Shown: in pieces, positions 48,982-60,009 of the stretch
Layout of the letters: the number at the start of each line of letters is the position of its first letter
Position numbering within the stretch: the first letter of the stretch is position 1
NCBI RefSeq assembly: GCF_032854445.1
Contig: NC_088300.1
Location: 52,364,984 to 52,428,983 of the forward strand
Length of the DNA stretch: 64,000 nucleotides
Direction of reading: 5' to 3'
Source: Liolophura sinensis
Lineage: Eukaryota > Mollusca > Polyplacophora > Chitonida > Chitonidae
Translations under genes and position numbers: made by a program
Notes under the pieces: generated by a model
What the model was told of the DNA's origin: nothing
The model's input: the letters and a program-made list of their open reading frames with translations, nothing else
The model's database searches: none

Positions 48982-51900
48982 ATGGAGAGGCAGGTAATAT
49001 CTTGGGGCGTGTTCCTGGCTTTGGCAGTGGTTGCTGGCTCAGAATCCATCTGCCGTAGGACTGGGGAGTGTGAGAACCCTGGGTGCCGATGTAGTGACTC
49101 CGGTATCCCCGGGGGTCTCGATCCAGATACAGTTCCACAGATGATTATATTTACTTTTGACAGTTCTGTGAACTCTCTAGTGTATAACTTTTACGAGCGA
49201 CTTTTCTCTCGCGATCGTCGAAATCCTAACGGATGCTCAGTCAAGATGACAGTTTTCGTGCCACATGTAAACACTAACTATAAAATGGTGAAAAGTCTCG
49301 CTGAGCGCGGTATGGAGATTGGTGCTCAAGGGGTAGCTCCTTCTGCTCCTCAGTCGTACTGGAAGAGCATAACATACGAGAAAATGTACGGTGAAATCAG
49401 TCAGCAGTTGGACAATTTAGAGAAGAAAGCGGGAATTGCAAGGGAAGAAATCCGCGGTTGGAGGAACCCCGGTTTACAGCCTTCTGGGGACATACAATTT
49501 GGCTTGTTACAGAATTTTACTTTTGACTACGACACCTCTCTGAGTATTACAAAGCGAGGCCTTGACGCTACCAATATATGGCCATACACCTTGGATTACG
49601 GTTGGGACAGGCAGTGTCATGTTAAGCCTTGTCCTCTGGCAAGATACCCGGGGCTGTGGGAAGTCCCCGTGGTGTCACTGGTTGATCCGGTAAGGCCGGG
49701 ACCGTGTGGAGGATCACATGTTGACTCTTGTACACCATTCTGTAAACAAGCCGCTGTGAACCTTCTGTGGAAAAATTTTCTCAGTCATTACCAAAGGGAC
49801 AAAGCGCCTTTTCTGGTCAACATGCAAGCGCTCTGGTTCCTCAGAGATCCTGAGTTACTGGACGCTGTTGATGAGTTCATGAAAACACTTTTAACCTATG
49901 ACGATGTTTATTTTGTGACAATTCACCAAGCGCTTCAGTGGATGAAGAACCCCGTTCCTAAGTCCCGAGTGTCTGAGTTTGCTGCATGGCAATGCTCGTC
50001 GCCTGTTCTTAGGAACAACTCGCTTCCAAGGTATCTAGCCCCGTCAATAGTTGAGCCGCCATGTGACAGTCCCTATATCCAACCGGTGCTTACAATGGAC
50101 CTTCCGCCTTGCAGACAAGGCAGTAATTGTTTGGAGCCCACTTGTCGTTGCAGTCGTACTGGACCACCTTTCGGTGTCCCAGTGACTAACATACCGCAAA
50201 TCGTTATTGTGACCTACGATGGAACTGTCACGGGAATAAGTTCTAAAGTTTACTCACAGTTATTTAATTCTGAGCTCAAAAACCCAAACGGCTGTCCAAT
50301 TACGATGACCATGTTTGTACACGACTTGGAGACAGATTACAAACTTGTTAAGGATTGGTATCTCCGGCGGATGGAGATAGGCGCACACAGTGTCACAGTG
50401 AAGAGCCCGTCGTCTTACTGGGCCACTCTCACGGAGAAAGAGATGTACTTCGAGATTGTCGGACAAAGAAACTTCATCGTGGACAAGACAGGGATTCCTG
50501 AAAGCGAGATTCGAGGATGGAGGAGTCCATTCCTCCAGCCCTCTGGGGACAGGCAGTTTAAAGTTCTCTACGAGAACGACTTCGAATACGATTCAACTTT
50601 AACTATGACAAAGCGAACCTTGGACTTCATAAATCGCTGGCCCTTCACAATGGATTATGGTTGGGATGTTACCTGCGAAATCCCCCCGTGCCCGGTGCTC
50701 AATTACACAGGATTTTGGCAAGTACCCATCGTGTCGTTGGTAAACGCTTCTTCGTCTAAGCCTTGTCATGGTCCTTACGTCGATTCTTGTCTTACGACCG
50801 ACAAACAAGAGGCATATAACTTATTGCTATCTAATTTTGATAGCCACTACAACCGACAGCGCACCCCATTCATGATCAATTTACAGATGTCGTGGTTAAT
50901 GGTGAAATACAATTTTGACGCCATGAAAGACTTTTTCAGTACGATACTTTCCAGAGGTGACGTATATATAATGTCTATTCACCAGGCTTTGGCCTGGATG
51001 AAAAATCCGACTCCCTTATCTGACATTAATTCATTTGAACCTTGGCAATGCTCGTCAGACTTGCCGCTAATAGCATCAACTACCACGTCAATCACGACAA
51101 CCACTCCTATCCCTACAACTACTACCACTGCTGCAACTACCAAAACCACGACGAGAGGCACAACTACTCCATCTACCATAACGACAACCATAGTCCCTGC
51201 CCCTACCAGAAGGTTAATTACGGCTCCAACAGTAGCGATTACAAACCCAACCCGTGCTACAACTACAACGACCACCCGTGCATATACTCCGACTCCTAGA
51301 CTTACCCCAACGACTCCTGTGCCTACCACCACGATGACAACTCCTGCACCTACTACAATTAAGGCGACCTCTACACCTACCACGACGACTCCTATACTTA
51401 CTACAACGACCACCCCTGTACCTACCACAACTATCCCTGTGCCTACTACAATGACTCCTAAACCTACCACAACTGCGGTAACAACAACTTCTGCACCTAC
51501 CACAACGACAAAAATAAATCTTACATCCACCACGACAACAACCCCTGTGCCAACCACAACCCCTGCACCTAGCACAACGACAACAACAACCACTACGACA
51601 ACGACAACTCCTGCACCTACCACAACGGCACCAATGGCTCGTGTGTCTGTCACGGTCTTACCGACAACAACCAGAACGCTAAGTTCAATAAAGGAGGAGA
51701 AATCCCAGCAGACAACCAAGGCATTGCACACATATTCCACTAAGTGGAAAGTGACTTTAGATGCCGCTAGCCTTGTGACAGCCCTACCAAACACAACAAC
51801 ACAACGCATTTTGGAAATTTTTAACCGGAGACAATCTTATCCTTGGAAAATGTTCACTTCTCGTCTTCCCACTGAAAGACCATCAGCCCATTACCCGTCA

Positions 51901-53901
51901 CAGTTTTATTTGGGACCAACTGAACTTCCAAGTAACAAAGGCGTATCCGTAATAAATACAACGCATACATATCCAGAAAATCCGTCTGTGGGGAGAAACA
52001 TGTCTCAAGATGGAGAACCATCTGATCCTAGCAATCGACCACAAACTGGACATCCATCTAACCCTAGCAATCCATCACGAACTGGACAACCATCTGATCC
52101 TAATAACCCACCTCAGACTGGACATCCATCTGATCCTAATTACACACCACAAACTGGACAACCATCTGATCCAAACAACCCACCACAAACTCGACACCCA
52201 TCTGATCCTAGCAATCCACCACGAACTGGACAACCATCTGATCCTAATAACCCAACTCAGGCTGGACAACCATCTAATCCTAATAACCCAACTCAGGCTG
52301 GACAACCATCTGATCCTAACAACCCACCTCAGGCTGGACAACCATCTGATCCTAATAACCCACCACAGGCTGGACAACCATCTGACCCTAATAACCCACC
52401 TCAGACTGGACAACCACCTGATCCTAATAACCCACCTCAGGCTGGACAACCATCTGATCCTGATAACCCACCTCAGGCTGGACAACCATCTGATCCTAAT
52501 AACCCACCTCAGGTTGGACAACCATCTGATCCTGATAACCCACCTCAGGTTGGACAACCATCTGATCCTGATAACCCACCTCAGGCTGGACAACCATCTG
52601 ATCCTGATAACCCGCCAAAAACTGGACAACCATCTGACCCAAACAACTCATCTCAGGGTGGACAACCACCTGATTCTAATAACCCACATCAGGCTGGACA
52701 ACCACCCGATCCTAGTAACCCACCTCAAGCTGGACAACCATCTGATCCTAACAACACATCTGAGACTGGACAACCATCTTATCCTAACAACCCATCACAA
52801 ACTGGACAACCCTCTGATCCGAACAATCCATCACAAACTGGACAACCATCTGATAATAATAACCCACCTCAGACTGGACAACCATCTGATCCTAACAACC
52901 CGCCCAAAACTGGACAATCATCTGACCCAAACAACTCATCTCAGGGTGGACAATCTTCTGATCACAACCCATCTGTTTCTAACAGCCCAACACAAACTGG
53001 ACAACCAGCTGATTCTAATTATCCACCTCAGGCTGGACAACCACCCGATCCTAGTAACCCGACTCAAACTGGACAACCGTCTGATCCTAACAACACATCT
53101 GAGACTGGACAACCATCTGATCCTAACAACACATCTGAGATTGAACAACCATCTTATCCTAACACCCCATCACAAGTTGGACAGCCATCTGATCCGAACA
53201 ATCCATCACAAACTGGACAACCATCTGATCTTAACAACACATCTGAGACTGAACAACCATCTTATCCTAACAACCCATCACAAGCTGGACAACCATCTGA
53301 TCCGAACAATCCATCACAAACTGGACAACCATCTGATCCTAACAACCCATCACAAATTGGACAACCATCTGATCCGAACAATTCATCACAAACTGGACAA
53401 CCATCTGATCCGAACAATCCATCACAAACTGGACAACCATCTGATCCGAACAATCCATCACAAACTGGACAACCATCTGATCCTAACAATCCATCCCAGG
53501 CTGAACAACCATCTGATCCTAATAACCCACCTCAGGCTGGACAACCGTATGATCCTAATAACCCACTTCAGGCTGGACAATCATCTGATTCTGATAACCC
53601 ACCTCAGGCTGAACAACCATCTGATCCTAACAACCTACCTCAAGCTGGACAGCCATCCGTTCCTAATAACACCTCTCAGACTGAAAGATCATCTGATCTT
53701 AACCCAAGGCAGAGTGGACAACCGTCCAATCAGCCGTCTGGCGAAGGCACGTCACGTCCTGAAGATAACGCTGTTCTTGTAGAACGGCCATCTGTGGTTA
53801 TTCAACCAAGCAGGGGAGGATGTGGGTATCAAAATGGTCGACTCGATATGTTTCTTGCAATCTGGACAGTTTGTTTGGTGTTTCGTCTTCTGATGGAATG
53901 A
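48982..53901 (+). CDS. Two-domain chitin-deacetylase-like mucin with Pro-rich repeats, 1,639 aa
   Basis: Single exon. Signal peptide 1-22. Domain 1 (24-345): Cys motif 24-37, FTFDS (57-61), NPNGC, RGWRNP (158-163), WPYTLDYGW, YPGLWEVP, HQALQWMKNP. Domain 2 (about 372-693): same order, with VTYDG (410-414), AHSVTV (468-473), RGWRSP and HQALAWMKNP. Neither has an intact TFDD plus HSxxH set: domain 1 lacks the second Asp and both His; domain 2 lacks the second Asp and the second His. Residues about 696-890 are Thr/Pro-rich (TTTTPIPTTTTT-like), expected to be densely O-glycosylated. About 1009-1569 hold some 46 repeats of GQPSDPNNPPQ(A/T). The C-terminus (LDMFLAIWTVCLVFRLL) is hydrophobic, suiting a GPI anchor or membrane segment. 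Likely a cell-surface or matrix protein binding chitin or a related glycan (inferred). Opposite strand to its relatives. Confidence 0.9.
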   Translation: MERQVISWGVFLALAVVAGSESICRRTGECENPGCRCSDSGIPGGLDPDTVPQMIIFTFDSSVNSLVYNFYERLFSRDRRNPNGCSVKMTVFVPHVNTNYKMVKSLAERGMEIGAQGVAPSAPQSYWKSITYEKMYGEISQQLDNLEKKAGIAREEIRGWRNPGLQPSGDIQFGLLQNFTFDYDTSLSITKRGLDATNIWPYTLDYGWDRQCHVKPCPLARYPGLWEVPVVSLVDPVRPGPCGGSHVDSCTPFCKQAAVNLLWKNFLSHYQRDKAPFLVNMQALWFLRDPELLDAVDEFMKTLLTYDDVYFVTIHQALQWMKNPVPKSRVSEFAAWQCSSPVLRNNSLPRYLAPSIVEPPCDSPYIQPVLTMDLPPCRQGSNCLEPTCRCSRTGPPFGVPVTNIPQIVIVTYDGTVTGISSKVYSQLFNSELKNPNGCPITMTMFVHDLETDYKLVKDWYLRRMEIGAHSVTVKSPSSYWATLTEKEMYFEIVGQRNFIVDKTGIPESEIRGWRSPFLQPSGDRQFKVLYENDFEYDSTLTMTKRTLDFINRWPFTMDYGWDVTCEIPPCPVLNYTGFWQVPIVSLVNASSSKPCHGPYVDSCLTTDKQEAYNLLLSNFDSHYNRQRTPFMINLQMSWLMVKYNFDAMKDFFSTILSRGDVYIMSIHQALAWMKNPTPLSDINSFEPWQCSSDLPLIASTTTSITTTTPIPTTTTTAATTKTTTRGTTTPSTITTTIVPAPTRRLITAPTVAITNPTRATTTTTTRAYTPTPRLTPTTPVPTTTMTTPAPTTIKATSTPTTTTPILTTTTTPVPTTTIPVPTTMTPKPTTTAVTTTSAPTTTTKINLTSTTTTTPVPTTTPAPSTTTTTTTTTTTTPAPTTTAPMARVSVTVLPTTTRTLSSIKEEKSQQTTKALHTYSTKWKVTLDAASLVTALPNTTTQRILEIFNRRQSYPWKMFTSRLPTERPSAHYPSQFYLGPTELPSNKGVSVINTTHTYPENPSVGRNMSQDGEPSDPSNRPQTGHPSNPSNPSRTGQPSDPNNPPQTGHPSDPNYTPQTGQPSDPNNPPQTRHPSDPSNPPRTGQPSDPNNPTQAGQPSNPNNPTQAGQPSDPNNPPQAGQPSDPNNPPQAGQPSDPNNPPQTGQPPDPNNPPQAGQPSDPDNPPQAGQPSDPNNPPQVGQPSDPDNPPQVGQPSDPDNPPQAGQPSDPDNPPKTGQPSDPNNSSQGGQPPDSNNPHQAGQPPDPSNPPQAGQPSDPNNTSETGQPSYPNNPSQTGQPSDPNNPSQTGQPSDNNNPPQTGQPSDPNNPPKTGQSSDPNNSSQGGQSSDHNPSVSNSPTQTGQPADSNYPPQAGQPPDPSNPTQTGQPSDPNNTSETGQPSDPNNTSEIEQPSYPNTPSQVGQPSDPNNPSQTGQPSDLNNTSETEQPSYPNNPSQAGQPSDPNNPSQTGQPSDPNNPSQIGQPSDPNNSSQTGQPSDPNNPSQTGQPSDPNNPSQTGQPSDPNNPSQAEQPSDPNNPPQAGQPYDPNNPLQAGQSSDSDNPPQAEQPSDPNNLPQAGQPSVPNNTSQTERSSDLNPRQSGQPSNQPSGEGTSRPEDNAVLVERPSVVIQPSRGGCGYQNGRLDMFLAIWTVCLVFRLLME
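51070..51645 (+). repeat. Thr/Pro-rich mucin-type coding region
   Basis: Irregular ACNACN (Thr) codon runs with CCT/CCA Pro codons link the second deacetylase-like domain to the repeat region. The absence of stops on the minus strand here creates a fortuitous 276-codon frame. Confidence 0.85.
52009..53690 (+). repeat. 36-bp coding tandem repeat, about 46 units
   Basis: The unit encodes G-Q-P-S-D-P-N-N-P-P-Q-A/T. Variation sits at fixed positions (D/N at 7-8, P/S/T at 9-10, A/T/V/G/I at 12). One unit, near 52950, is longer (SSDHNPSVSNSPTQT). Blocks of several units are themselves repeated. Because 36 is divisible by 3, a second frame (52010-53782, 590 codons) is also open. Confidence 0.95.
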
Positions 53902-55132
53902 GGAAATCTCAATAATGGCAGGACATTACTCACTGGATTGGCCATGGAATTTTACCGAGGGATTTTGGGGTGAGTTGACCTGTACCTTGATTGAATACGA
54001 CTGATGACATAGCATGTTTTTATCATGCAATTCGCCAGATACCAATATTTATGGATTACAACTACTCACTAGCAGGCTGGATCTTTGTAAAAGCCCAATA
54101 GATGTTTGAAGGCGTGCTTGTGTATCAGAATGTGTTAATGTTGTCTGATACAATCGGACTGAAATGAATATGCACCAAGCACCATTGTATCTGGATTGTT
54201 TGCCTAGAAACATCTGGCTAAACGTCATAGAGTGTAGCCTGTAGGCGAAGTGATTGAAAATTCCTGATTCAAGAAACAAAGGTGGATTTGTCGCAAATGT
54301 AAGATCTGTGATTTTGATAACAGTCATTATGCATGTACCACGCCCGTGAAATCTTCAGTCTTTGATGTTAACCATCCGACTTAATTTTCAGCGTTTGTCA
54401 TCTTAATTATTCGAAGCTGGTGAGCGTGTGTTATTTGTATCATGTTCTTATGTTGTGTTTGTGCTTACAGCACAATGTTACAGACAAGTCAAGTGTGACA
54501 GTTTTAATAAGTTTATTGTTTTGTCGAGACAAACAACTTCAGCAGAGGTATGTACGTGCTCTTCATTTGCAAAGATGAAAAACACGTACCATTTTTTTGT
54601 TGTATACAACATAAGAATTGGGGAGAACTGAAACAACTAAATTCCAAATCATTAATAGCTTTGAATAAGGGTAGAGCATTCAAGATCTATGTTTGGGTAT
54701 TTCTAACGATATCTCTATCATCGTTTTACGTAGGCTTAAAATTCTCAATCACGAAAAAGTTGATCTATTATACTGCCGTTTCATTTTTGACTTCTCAGAT
54801 ACGTATAGCAGAGTAATGTCAATTTCACTTATATGGGCGCGTTAATTACACGCTTTGTTCACTCAGGTTTTAGTCTCCATTCATCACGTCGTGAGAGAGT
54901 TATGTACTGAAATGAACCGTATGTTCTACTTGTACCATATACCATGTACGGTGAAAGTAAATCACGTCTGGCGTATACAAATACCCTGTATACATGTATC
55001 TGACCTCAAACAGTTTCAGGAAAAAGAGGACTGTACGTTTAACATGTCATAAGAATTGAGTATGTCAATGCGTGAGCTATTGAGTGGATAAAGTGAGCTT
55101 CGTGATGGGTTAGACAACATATGGAAAGTTAA

Positions 55133-55480
55133 TCATGTTAATTTACGGATTAAATGAGAACCATGTGTAAACTGTACTGTGGATTAAATGTGGACCATGT
55201 GTAAATTGTACTGTGGATTAAATGTGAACCATGTGTAAATTGTATTGCGGATTGAGTGTGAACCATATTTAGACTGTACAGCGGATTAAATGCGAAACAT
55301 TTGTTACTTGTACTATGGTTTGAATGTGAACTAACTGTAATTACGGATTACTTGTGAATCAAGTGCAATTACGTACTGAATGTAAGTTGTATATTATTAC
55401 GGACTTAATGCGATTACTGATTCAATGTCAACCAAGGGTGGCTTATACCACGGATTAAATACCAACCATGTTTGGCTTGT
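55133..55480. repeat. 34-bp degenerate minisatellite
   Basis: About 9 units, best conserved at 55133-55260 (GTGGATTAAATGTGAACCAT, GTGTAAATTGTACT), fading to the right (TGCGATTACTGATTCAATG, CACGGATTAAATACCAACC). Confidence 0.8.
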
Positions 55481-56924
55481 TCTATAGGGATAACCTGGGA
55501 ATAGTGGAGCATTTGGATTACAACTCAGTCGTTAATCATTGCTGGCTTACTGGATGTTAAGGAAAGCAAAGCACAAATGACTTATACTGCACGAAAATAC
55601 ATGTAAATATATGTTTGAAATATACTGGCGCATGCATTCTTCACATCGAAGACATATTGAATTGTCTGTTACACGTATGACTTTGTATTTAATATTGACT
55701 GAAACAACATTTCTGATGCGTTATACGAATACGTTGCAACTCTAATTTGCTATTAAGTGTTGAATTATGACTTACTGATTGGAAGAGTTTTAAGTACTGT
55801 TATGACAGTTTTAGTATGTCACATATCTACACGATCACTAAATAATGATGAATATAGCACGTCTCATTACCACAGTGTTTTCTACTGTGTTTATTTTCAC
55901 ATTATTTTGTAAAGAGAAGCTTGATACAACAAGCTTGGTGAAAACTGCCCAAGGGCAGGGTGCTCAAAAACATTTTTTTTTTATCTTATTACACCGACTG
56001 TTTAGTTTTTAGTTTTACACTCGGAAAACAAGGGTAGAATAAAACTGTACATTGCAACTGAATTGTTTTGTGTTCAGAAAATCCACATATTTTTTCTCTT
56101 CGAAAATGTGTTCAAAACAATACATTTCAATGACAGTTAATTTCAAAGAGCGTTTTTTTTTCGTGAAACTATAGTGCAGTATTTGCTTTGTTAGTAAATG
56201 AAGCTTGATGTACTTGTATGTTCACTGTCAGTGTCATGCTAATATTAACTCGATAGCTAAGGTTCAGGGCAAAGTCTTTGTCACATCTGTGGCCAATAAA
56301 AAGTGAATTTATGGGGTGACTCTACTTTACAAAACCATGAAATCTGATGAACGCTTCTAAAACGGAATATTTGTAATTAAGTTTTATCAAATTTAGTAGA
56401 CCCATATCTCACATATTGTGCATACCTCACAAGTGCATACAAATACATCCCGCAGGCTTAACAGAATGGGTATTACTGTGGCGCCAAGAGTGTGAAGCGT
56501 GATCACATATATTTATGCACATTACTGTAAAAAAAATTTCTTGAGTTCATTGTCTTTCAAACTGATGTCCTAGAATATGCAAACAGTAATGTGCCATCAC
56601 ATATTTAAAAAGTGTGCATGTCTACATCTCTAGTAAACTTATTTTTGTTCGAGATAACTGGAGAAACCGGATATTTTTCATCACCTGGATGAAGTTTTAC
56701 CCACTTAACATACAAGTATTTTCCAGCCAAGCACGAGGCACAGTTGTATAACACAATCACTGATTACACAATGTATAATATTAACGTATATTATTGTTTC
56801 ATTGTTTTGTTACTTGTTGCTGAAGAATCCCTCACTCTTATATCGGCTTTCAGGTATTTGTGTGAATGAAACTGAACAGAACCTGGTGAAACCGTCGCAA
56901 ATTTCCAAGCACAGAACACAACCT

Positions 56925-56975
56925 GGTTTCCTCCCACCATAATGCTGGCCACCGCATGCAGCTGGGTTCGGGAGA
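56925..56975 (+). mobile_element. SINE family B fragment
   Basis: GGTTTCCTCCCACCATAATG followed by CTGGCCACCG is the complement of the family core (CAGCATTATGGTGGGAGGAAAC). Confidence 0.5.
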
Positions 56976-57819
56976 ATTGATTTCAGATTTGCTACCTGTC
57001 TGTTCAGTGAATATTCGACATCAAAGAAAATTGAACCTGTAATTGAGTTTTATGCCGCTCTGATTTCACACTGCGTAATTCATGGCGCACCTTGCGGGAT
57101 GTTTAGAGTGTCAGGATGATTCAGTTGCATTGGATGTGTATGTGTGTGTATCACTGCACGCACCCCGACCCAGACGACTTCGCATCAATACCTCATATAC
57201 CTGTAGGTTGTTTGTGTCAGTTGATTGGCGGGCAGGTATTTACTTTCGACTGGTAAGTTTCGTTTCCTCCCTATAATAAGCCCAATTAGGGATCAATAAT
57301 GTCCTGTTTACCGTGTACATGGGAGTGCCCAGTGCATGTATATTTGGCATGTAGTGCCAAAGGTAACCCTACTGGGTGTAGCAGTCGTACGTCACCCGGC
57401 TAAGACTGCGCTAAGCGTACCAAAGCGGAAGGTGGCAATTTACCTGTTCAACCACCGCGAGATTGGCACGTCAGCTCTCTGCGAGGTCCGATATCTTCAC
57501 ATGGGCAGTTCTGTAACTACAACTGGAAGCTGACGGCACCTGGTTCTCAAACCGGTTAGACGTTGGGAATCAGGTCAAAATGTGAACCTCCTAAGCTCAC
57601 CTGGCTAGTGTATATGGCTCATTTTCTGATGTCATATAACTGGTGAATGCCAACTGCAATAGTGGAATATCTTCTAAACAGCCTTCACACGTGGACGGTA
57701 TAACAGACGTAAAATCCCGACTGTTTAAACATGTTTAAACAATGGTCTACCTAAGACAATTGCATTTTTTCTTAATATTTTGTAGATTTTCTTTGTACTA
57801 AACATTAAAATAGTACTGT

Positions 57820-58062
57820 TCTCATCTCAGTGATTAAGAACGTTTTCCCCTGGGCGAAAACTGTTATCATCTGGATAAAAGCAGATATCACTAGGAAAAG
57901 TTATTTTCCTTGGTGGAAAGATTATCACTCAGACGAGAACTGTTTTCACTCAGGTGAAAAACCACAAAAAAAAAAAAAAACAAACAGAAAAAAAAATACA
58001 AAAAAAAAACAAAGGAACAAAAAACAAACAAAAAAAAAAAAACAAAACAAAACAAAAAACAT
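57820..58062. repeat. Degenerate short repeats followed by an A-rich block
   Basis: Variants of GAAAACTGTT(A/T)TCA(T/C)CTGG recur about every 28 bases from 57840 to 57960, then about 100 bases of A with scattered C (AAACAAACAAA). The A-rich end could be the tail of an old retroelement, but no body is recognised. Confidence 0.45.
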
Positions 58063-58659
58063 TGCACTCTAGGACTATCCGTTAAGAAACCAGACTTAGC
58101 TCAATTTGTTCATGCAAATGGCGCTATATATTAACATATATTCTCTGATTAGGCTGCGCCGTGTTTAACAAGTGAATACACTGGATGATGACAACGAATT
58201 AAGTCAGCACATAAAGACCCATCTTGATTTGACTTATGCAAACATGTTGTTTTGATTTACACCCCTATATATTTTTGATCCTTTTAGACACCTGAGTGCA
58301 TTTCTATAAAATCCCCACACCGATATACATATTACAGGCTTCACTAATCAGTGTGTGGAGCAGGCATTACATTACATGTACCTAGCATGGGTAATTTATT
58401 TCATTTAATTACATGTAATCCTGAGAGCTTTCACGAGTATATGTTCATACACAAATACAAATAAACAATGGCTGGGCTGGCCTCCTGCTTTATAGCGCGT
58501 TTCCTTCTTTCAAATGTATCGGAAGACATGCACAAATGGAACGATGAGAAGCAATTGTTGAATATATATATGCGTCTGACATAAATGTTTAGAGGATATA
58601 CTTGGCATTGAAGCAGCCAAGATGCATGATATTGTCCACTCTCTAAGGTGATATTGTTT

Positions 58660-58740
58660 CATTTGATTGTATGATTGGTGTTGTATACGCAGTATTCAAC
58701 AATATTTCATTTATATGACGATGGCCGGTATTAAGGAAGT
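58660..58740 (-). mobile_element. SINE family B fragment
   Basis: GATTGGTGTTGTATACGCAG, CAACAATATTTCATTTATAT and GACGATGGCCGGTATTA on plus match the 3' part of the family; the rest is absent. Confidence 0.5.
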
Positions 58741-60009
58741 AGATGATATTCCAGGGAAGGAACTCCATTATGTTTATTTATGTAGCATGTTCATCTTCAC
58801 ATATTCCCTATACCACACCGTCAACCACTACTATTATCGACCCTTATCTGATTTCTACATCATATTTTTGCAACAAAACTACCCGCATAAGACTGCTTAA
58901 CTTCTTCACTACGATTCACAAACTGTACATATTGTCTCATCAAAAAAAAAAATTATAACAATAAAAAAGCAATAAAACACACTTTACCTTGCAATGCGCA
59001 AAGAGTCAATGAGTTGTTAAAGCACCTTAGTATCATAACCATACAACGAAGCTTTGGTCAATTATAAACAGATTTATTATCCACCTGCGGAATCTATTAA
59101 GGCCCTAATTGCTCAGTATTGTTTTCCTCGTGGCTATACCTGAACCCATTTAACTAATAGATACGTTATACACTTACCGGTTTAAATAATACCAAGAATG
59201 TAAAAGACATACATGGCGACATGAGTATGTATCTTAATATATACAGTTATATGTACCTTTTTTTAAATATGCAAAGTATCTCGTACACAGAGAGAAGTCG
59301 AATCTACAAGTTCTTAATATAAGAAGGTATACTAATTTTACTGGGTATGTGATGTAAAAGGATATAATTTAAATATGGAATAATATAAATGATTAATTAT
59401 ATATGCGTGTCCCTTAAGTAAATAACCAAGTTAACAATCAGATGTAATGCAGAGAATAGTCCACGGCTTATATTACTAAAATACATTATTATCTCTTGGT
59501 GACTGAATCCCCGTGGGCACTGATCGCTGGCACACTGGCAGATCGACTATTAAGTATAGTTACGCAAGCCCGGTGAACACCCAGGCGTGAAACACCAAAC
59601 CTGTGAAAACACAGGTGTGGCTTGACCAAGATTTTAATCGCTCCCTGGGGAACACCACAGGCGAGTTTCCACCCTGCGAAAATACAAGAATGGCTTGGCG
59701 TTAATGTTTTTTCATCGCTGCCTGTGGAAACAGCCCCAAAAGGGAGGCAACCCCACCCCACGGAACATATATGCGTTGTCAAACCCATTTACTATATACA
59801 TTGTACACAAGTGCTAGAACTGTATTCAAAGTACGAGACATTGTCCACAGAGATCCAGCCACCAAGCGATACATATGTCCGCTTGAAGCCACGAGATATA
59901 TGGGCTGCACTACGTGTAAGGAAATTCATATATATGTCAGAAACGAAAAACAACTCCATGTGGTTATAAAATTTCAATATGCCGGAAAAATTAGCTGAGA
60001 GCTGCTGGT

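Larger units (their letters stand above)
53902..60009. other. Intergenic region after the mucin gene
   Basis: No gene recognised. It holds the 34-bp minisatellite (55133-55480), SINE remnants (56925, 58660), an A-rich block (57960-58060) and the GC-richer left flank of the retrotransposon relic (59480-60000). A polyadenylation signal for the mucin gene was not assigned; AATAAA at 56291 is far downstream. Confidence 0.5.

Noticed and set aside
50979-51809. 276-codon minus frame, Val-rich
   Set aside because: Antisense of Thr-codon runs (ACN read in reverse gives Val-type codons). No independent support.
52010-53782. 590-codon second frame over the mucin repeat
   Set aside because: Shadow of the 36-base coding repeat. 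The signal peptide, conserved domains and anchor are all in the other frame.
59489-59788. 99-codon minus frame in the GC-richer flank of the retrotransposon
   Set aside because: No recognisable motif. It may be non-coding terminal sequence of the element, but no repeat partner was found.
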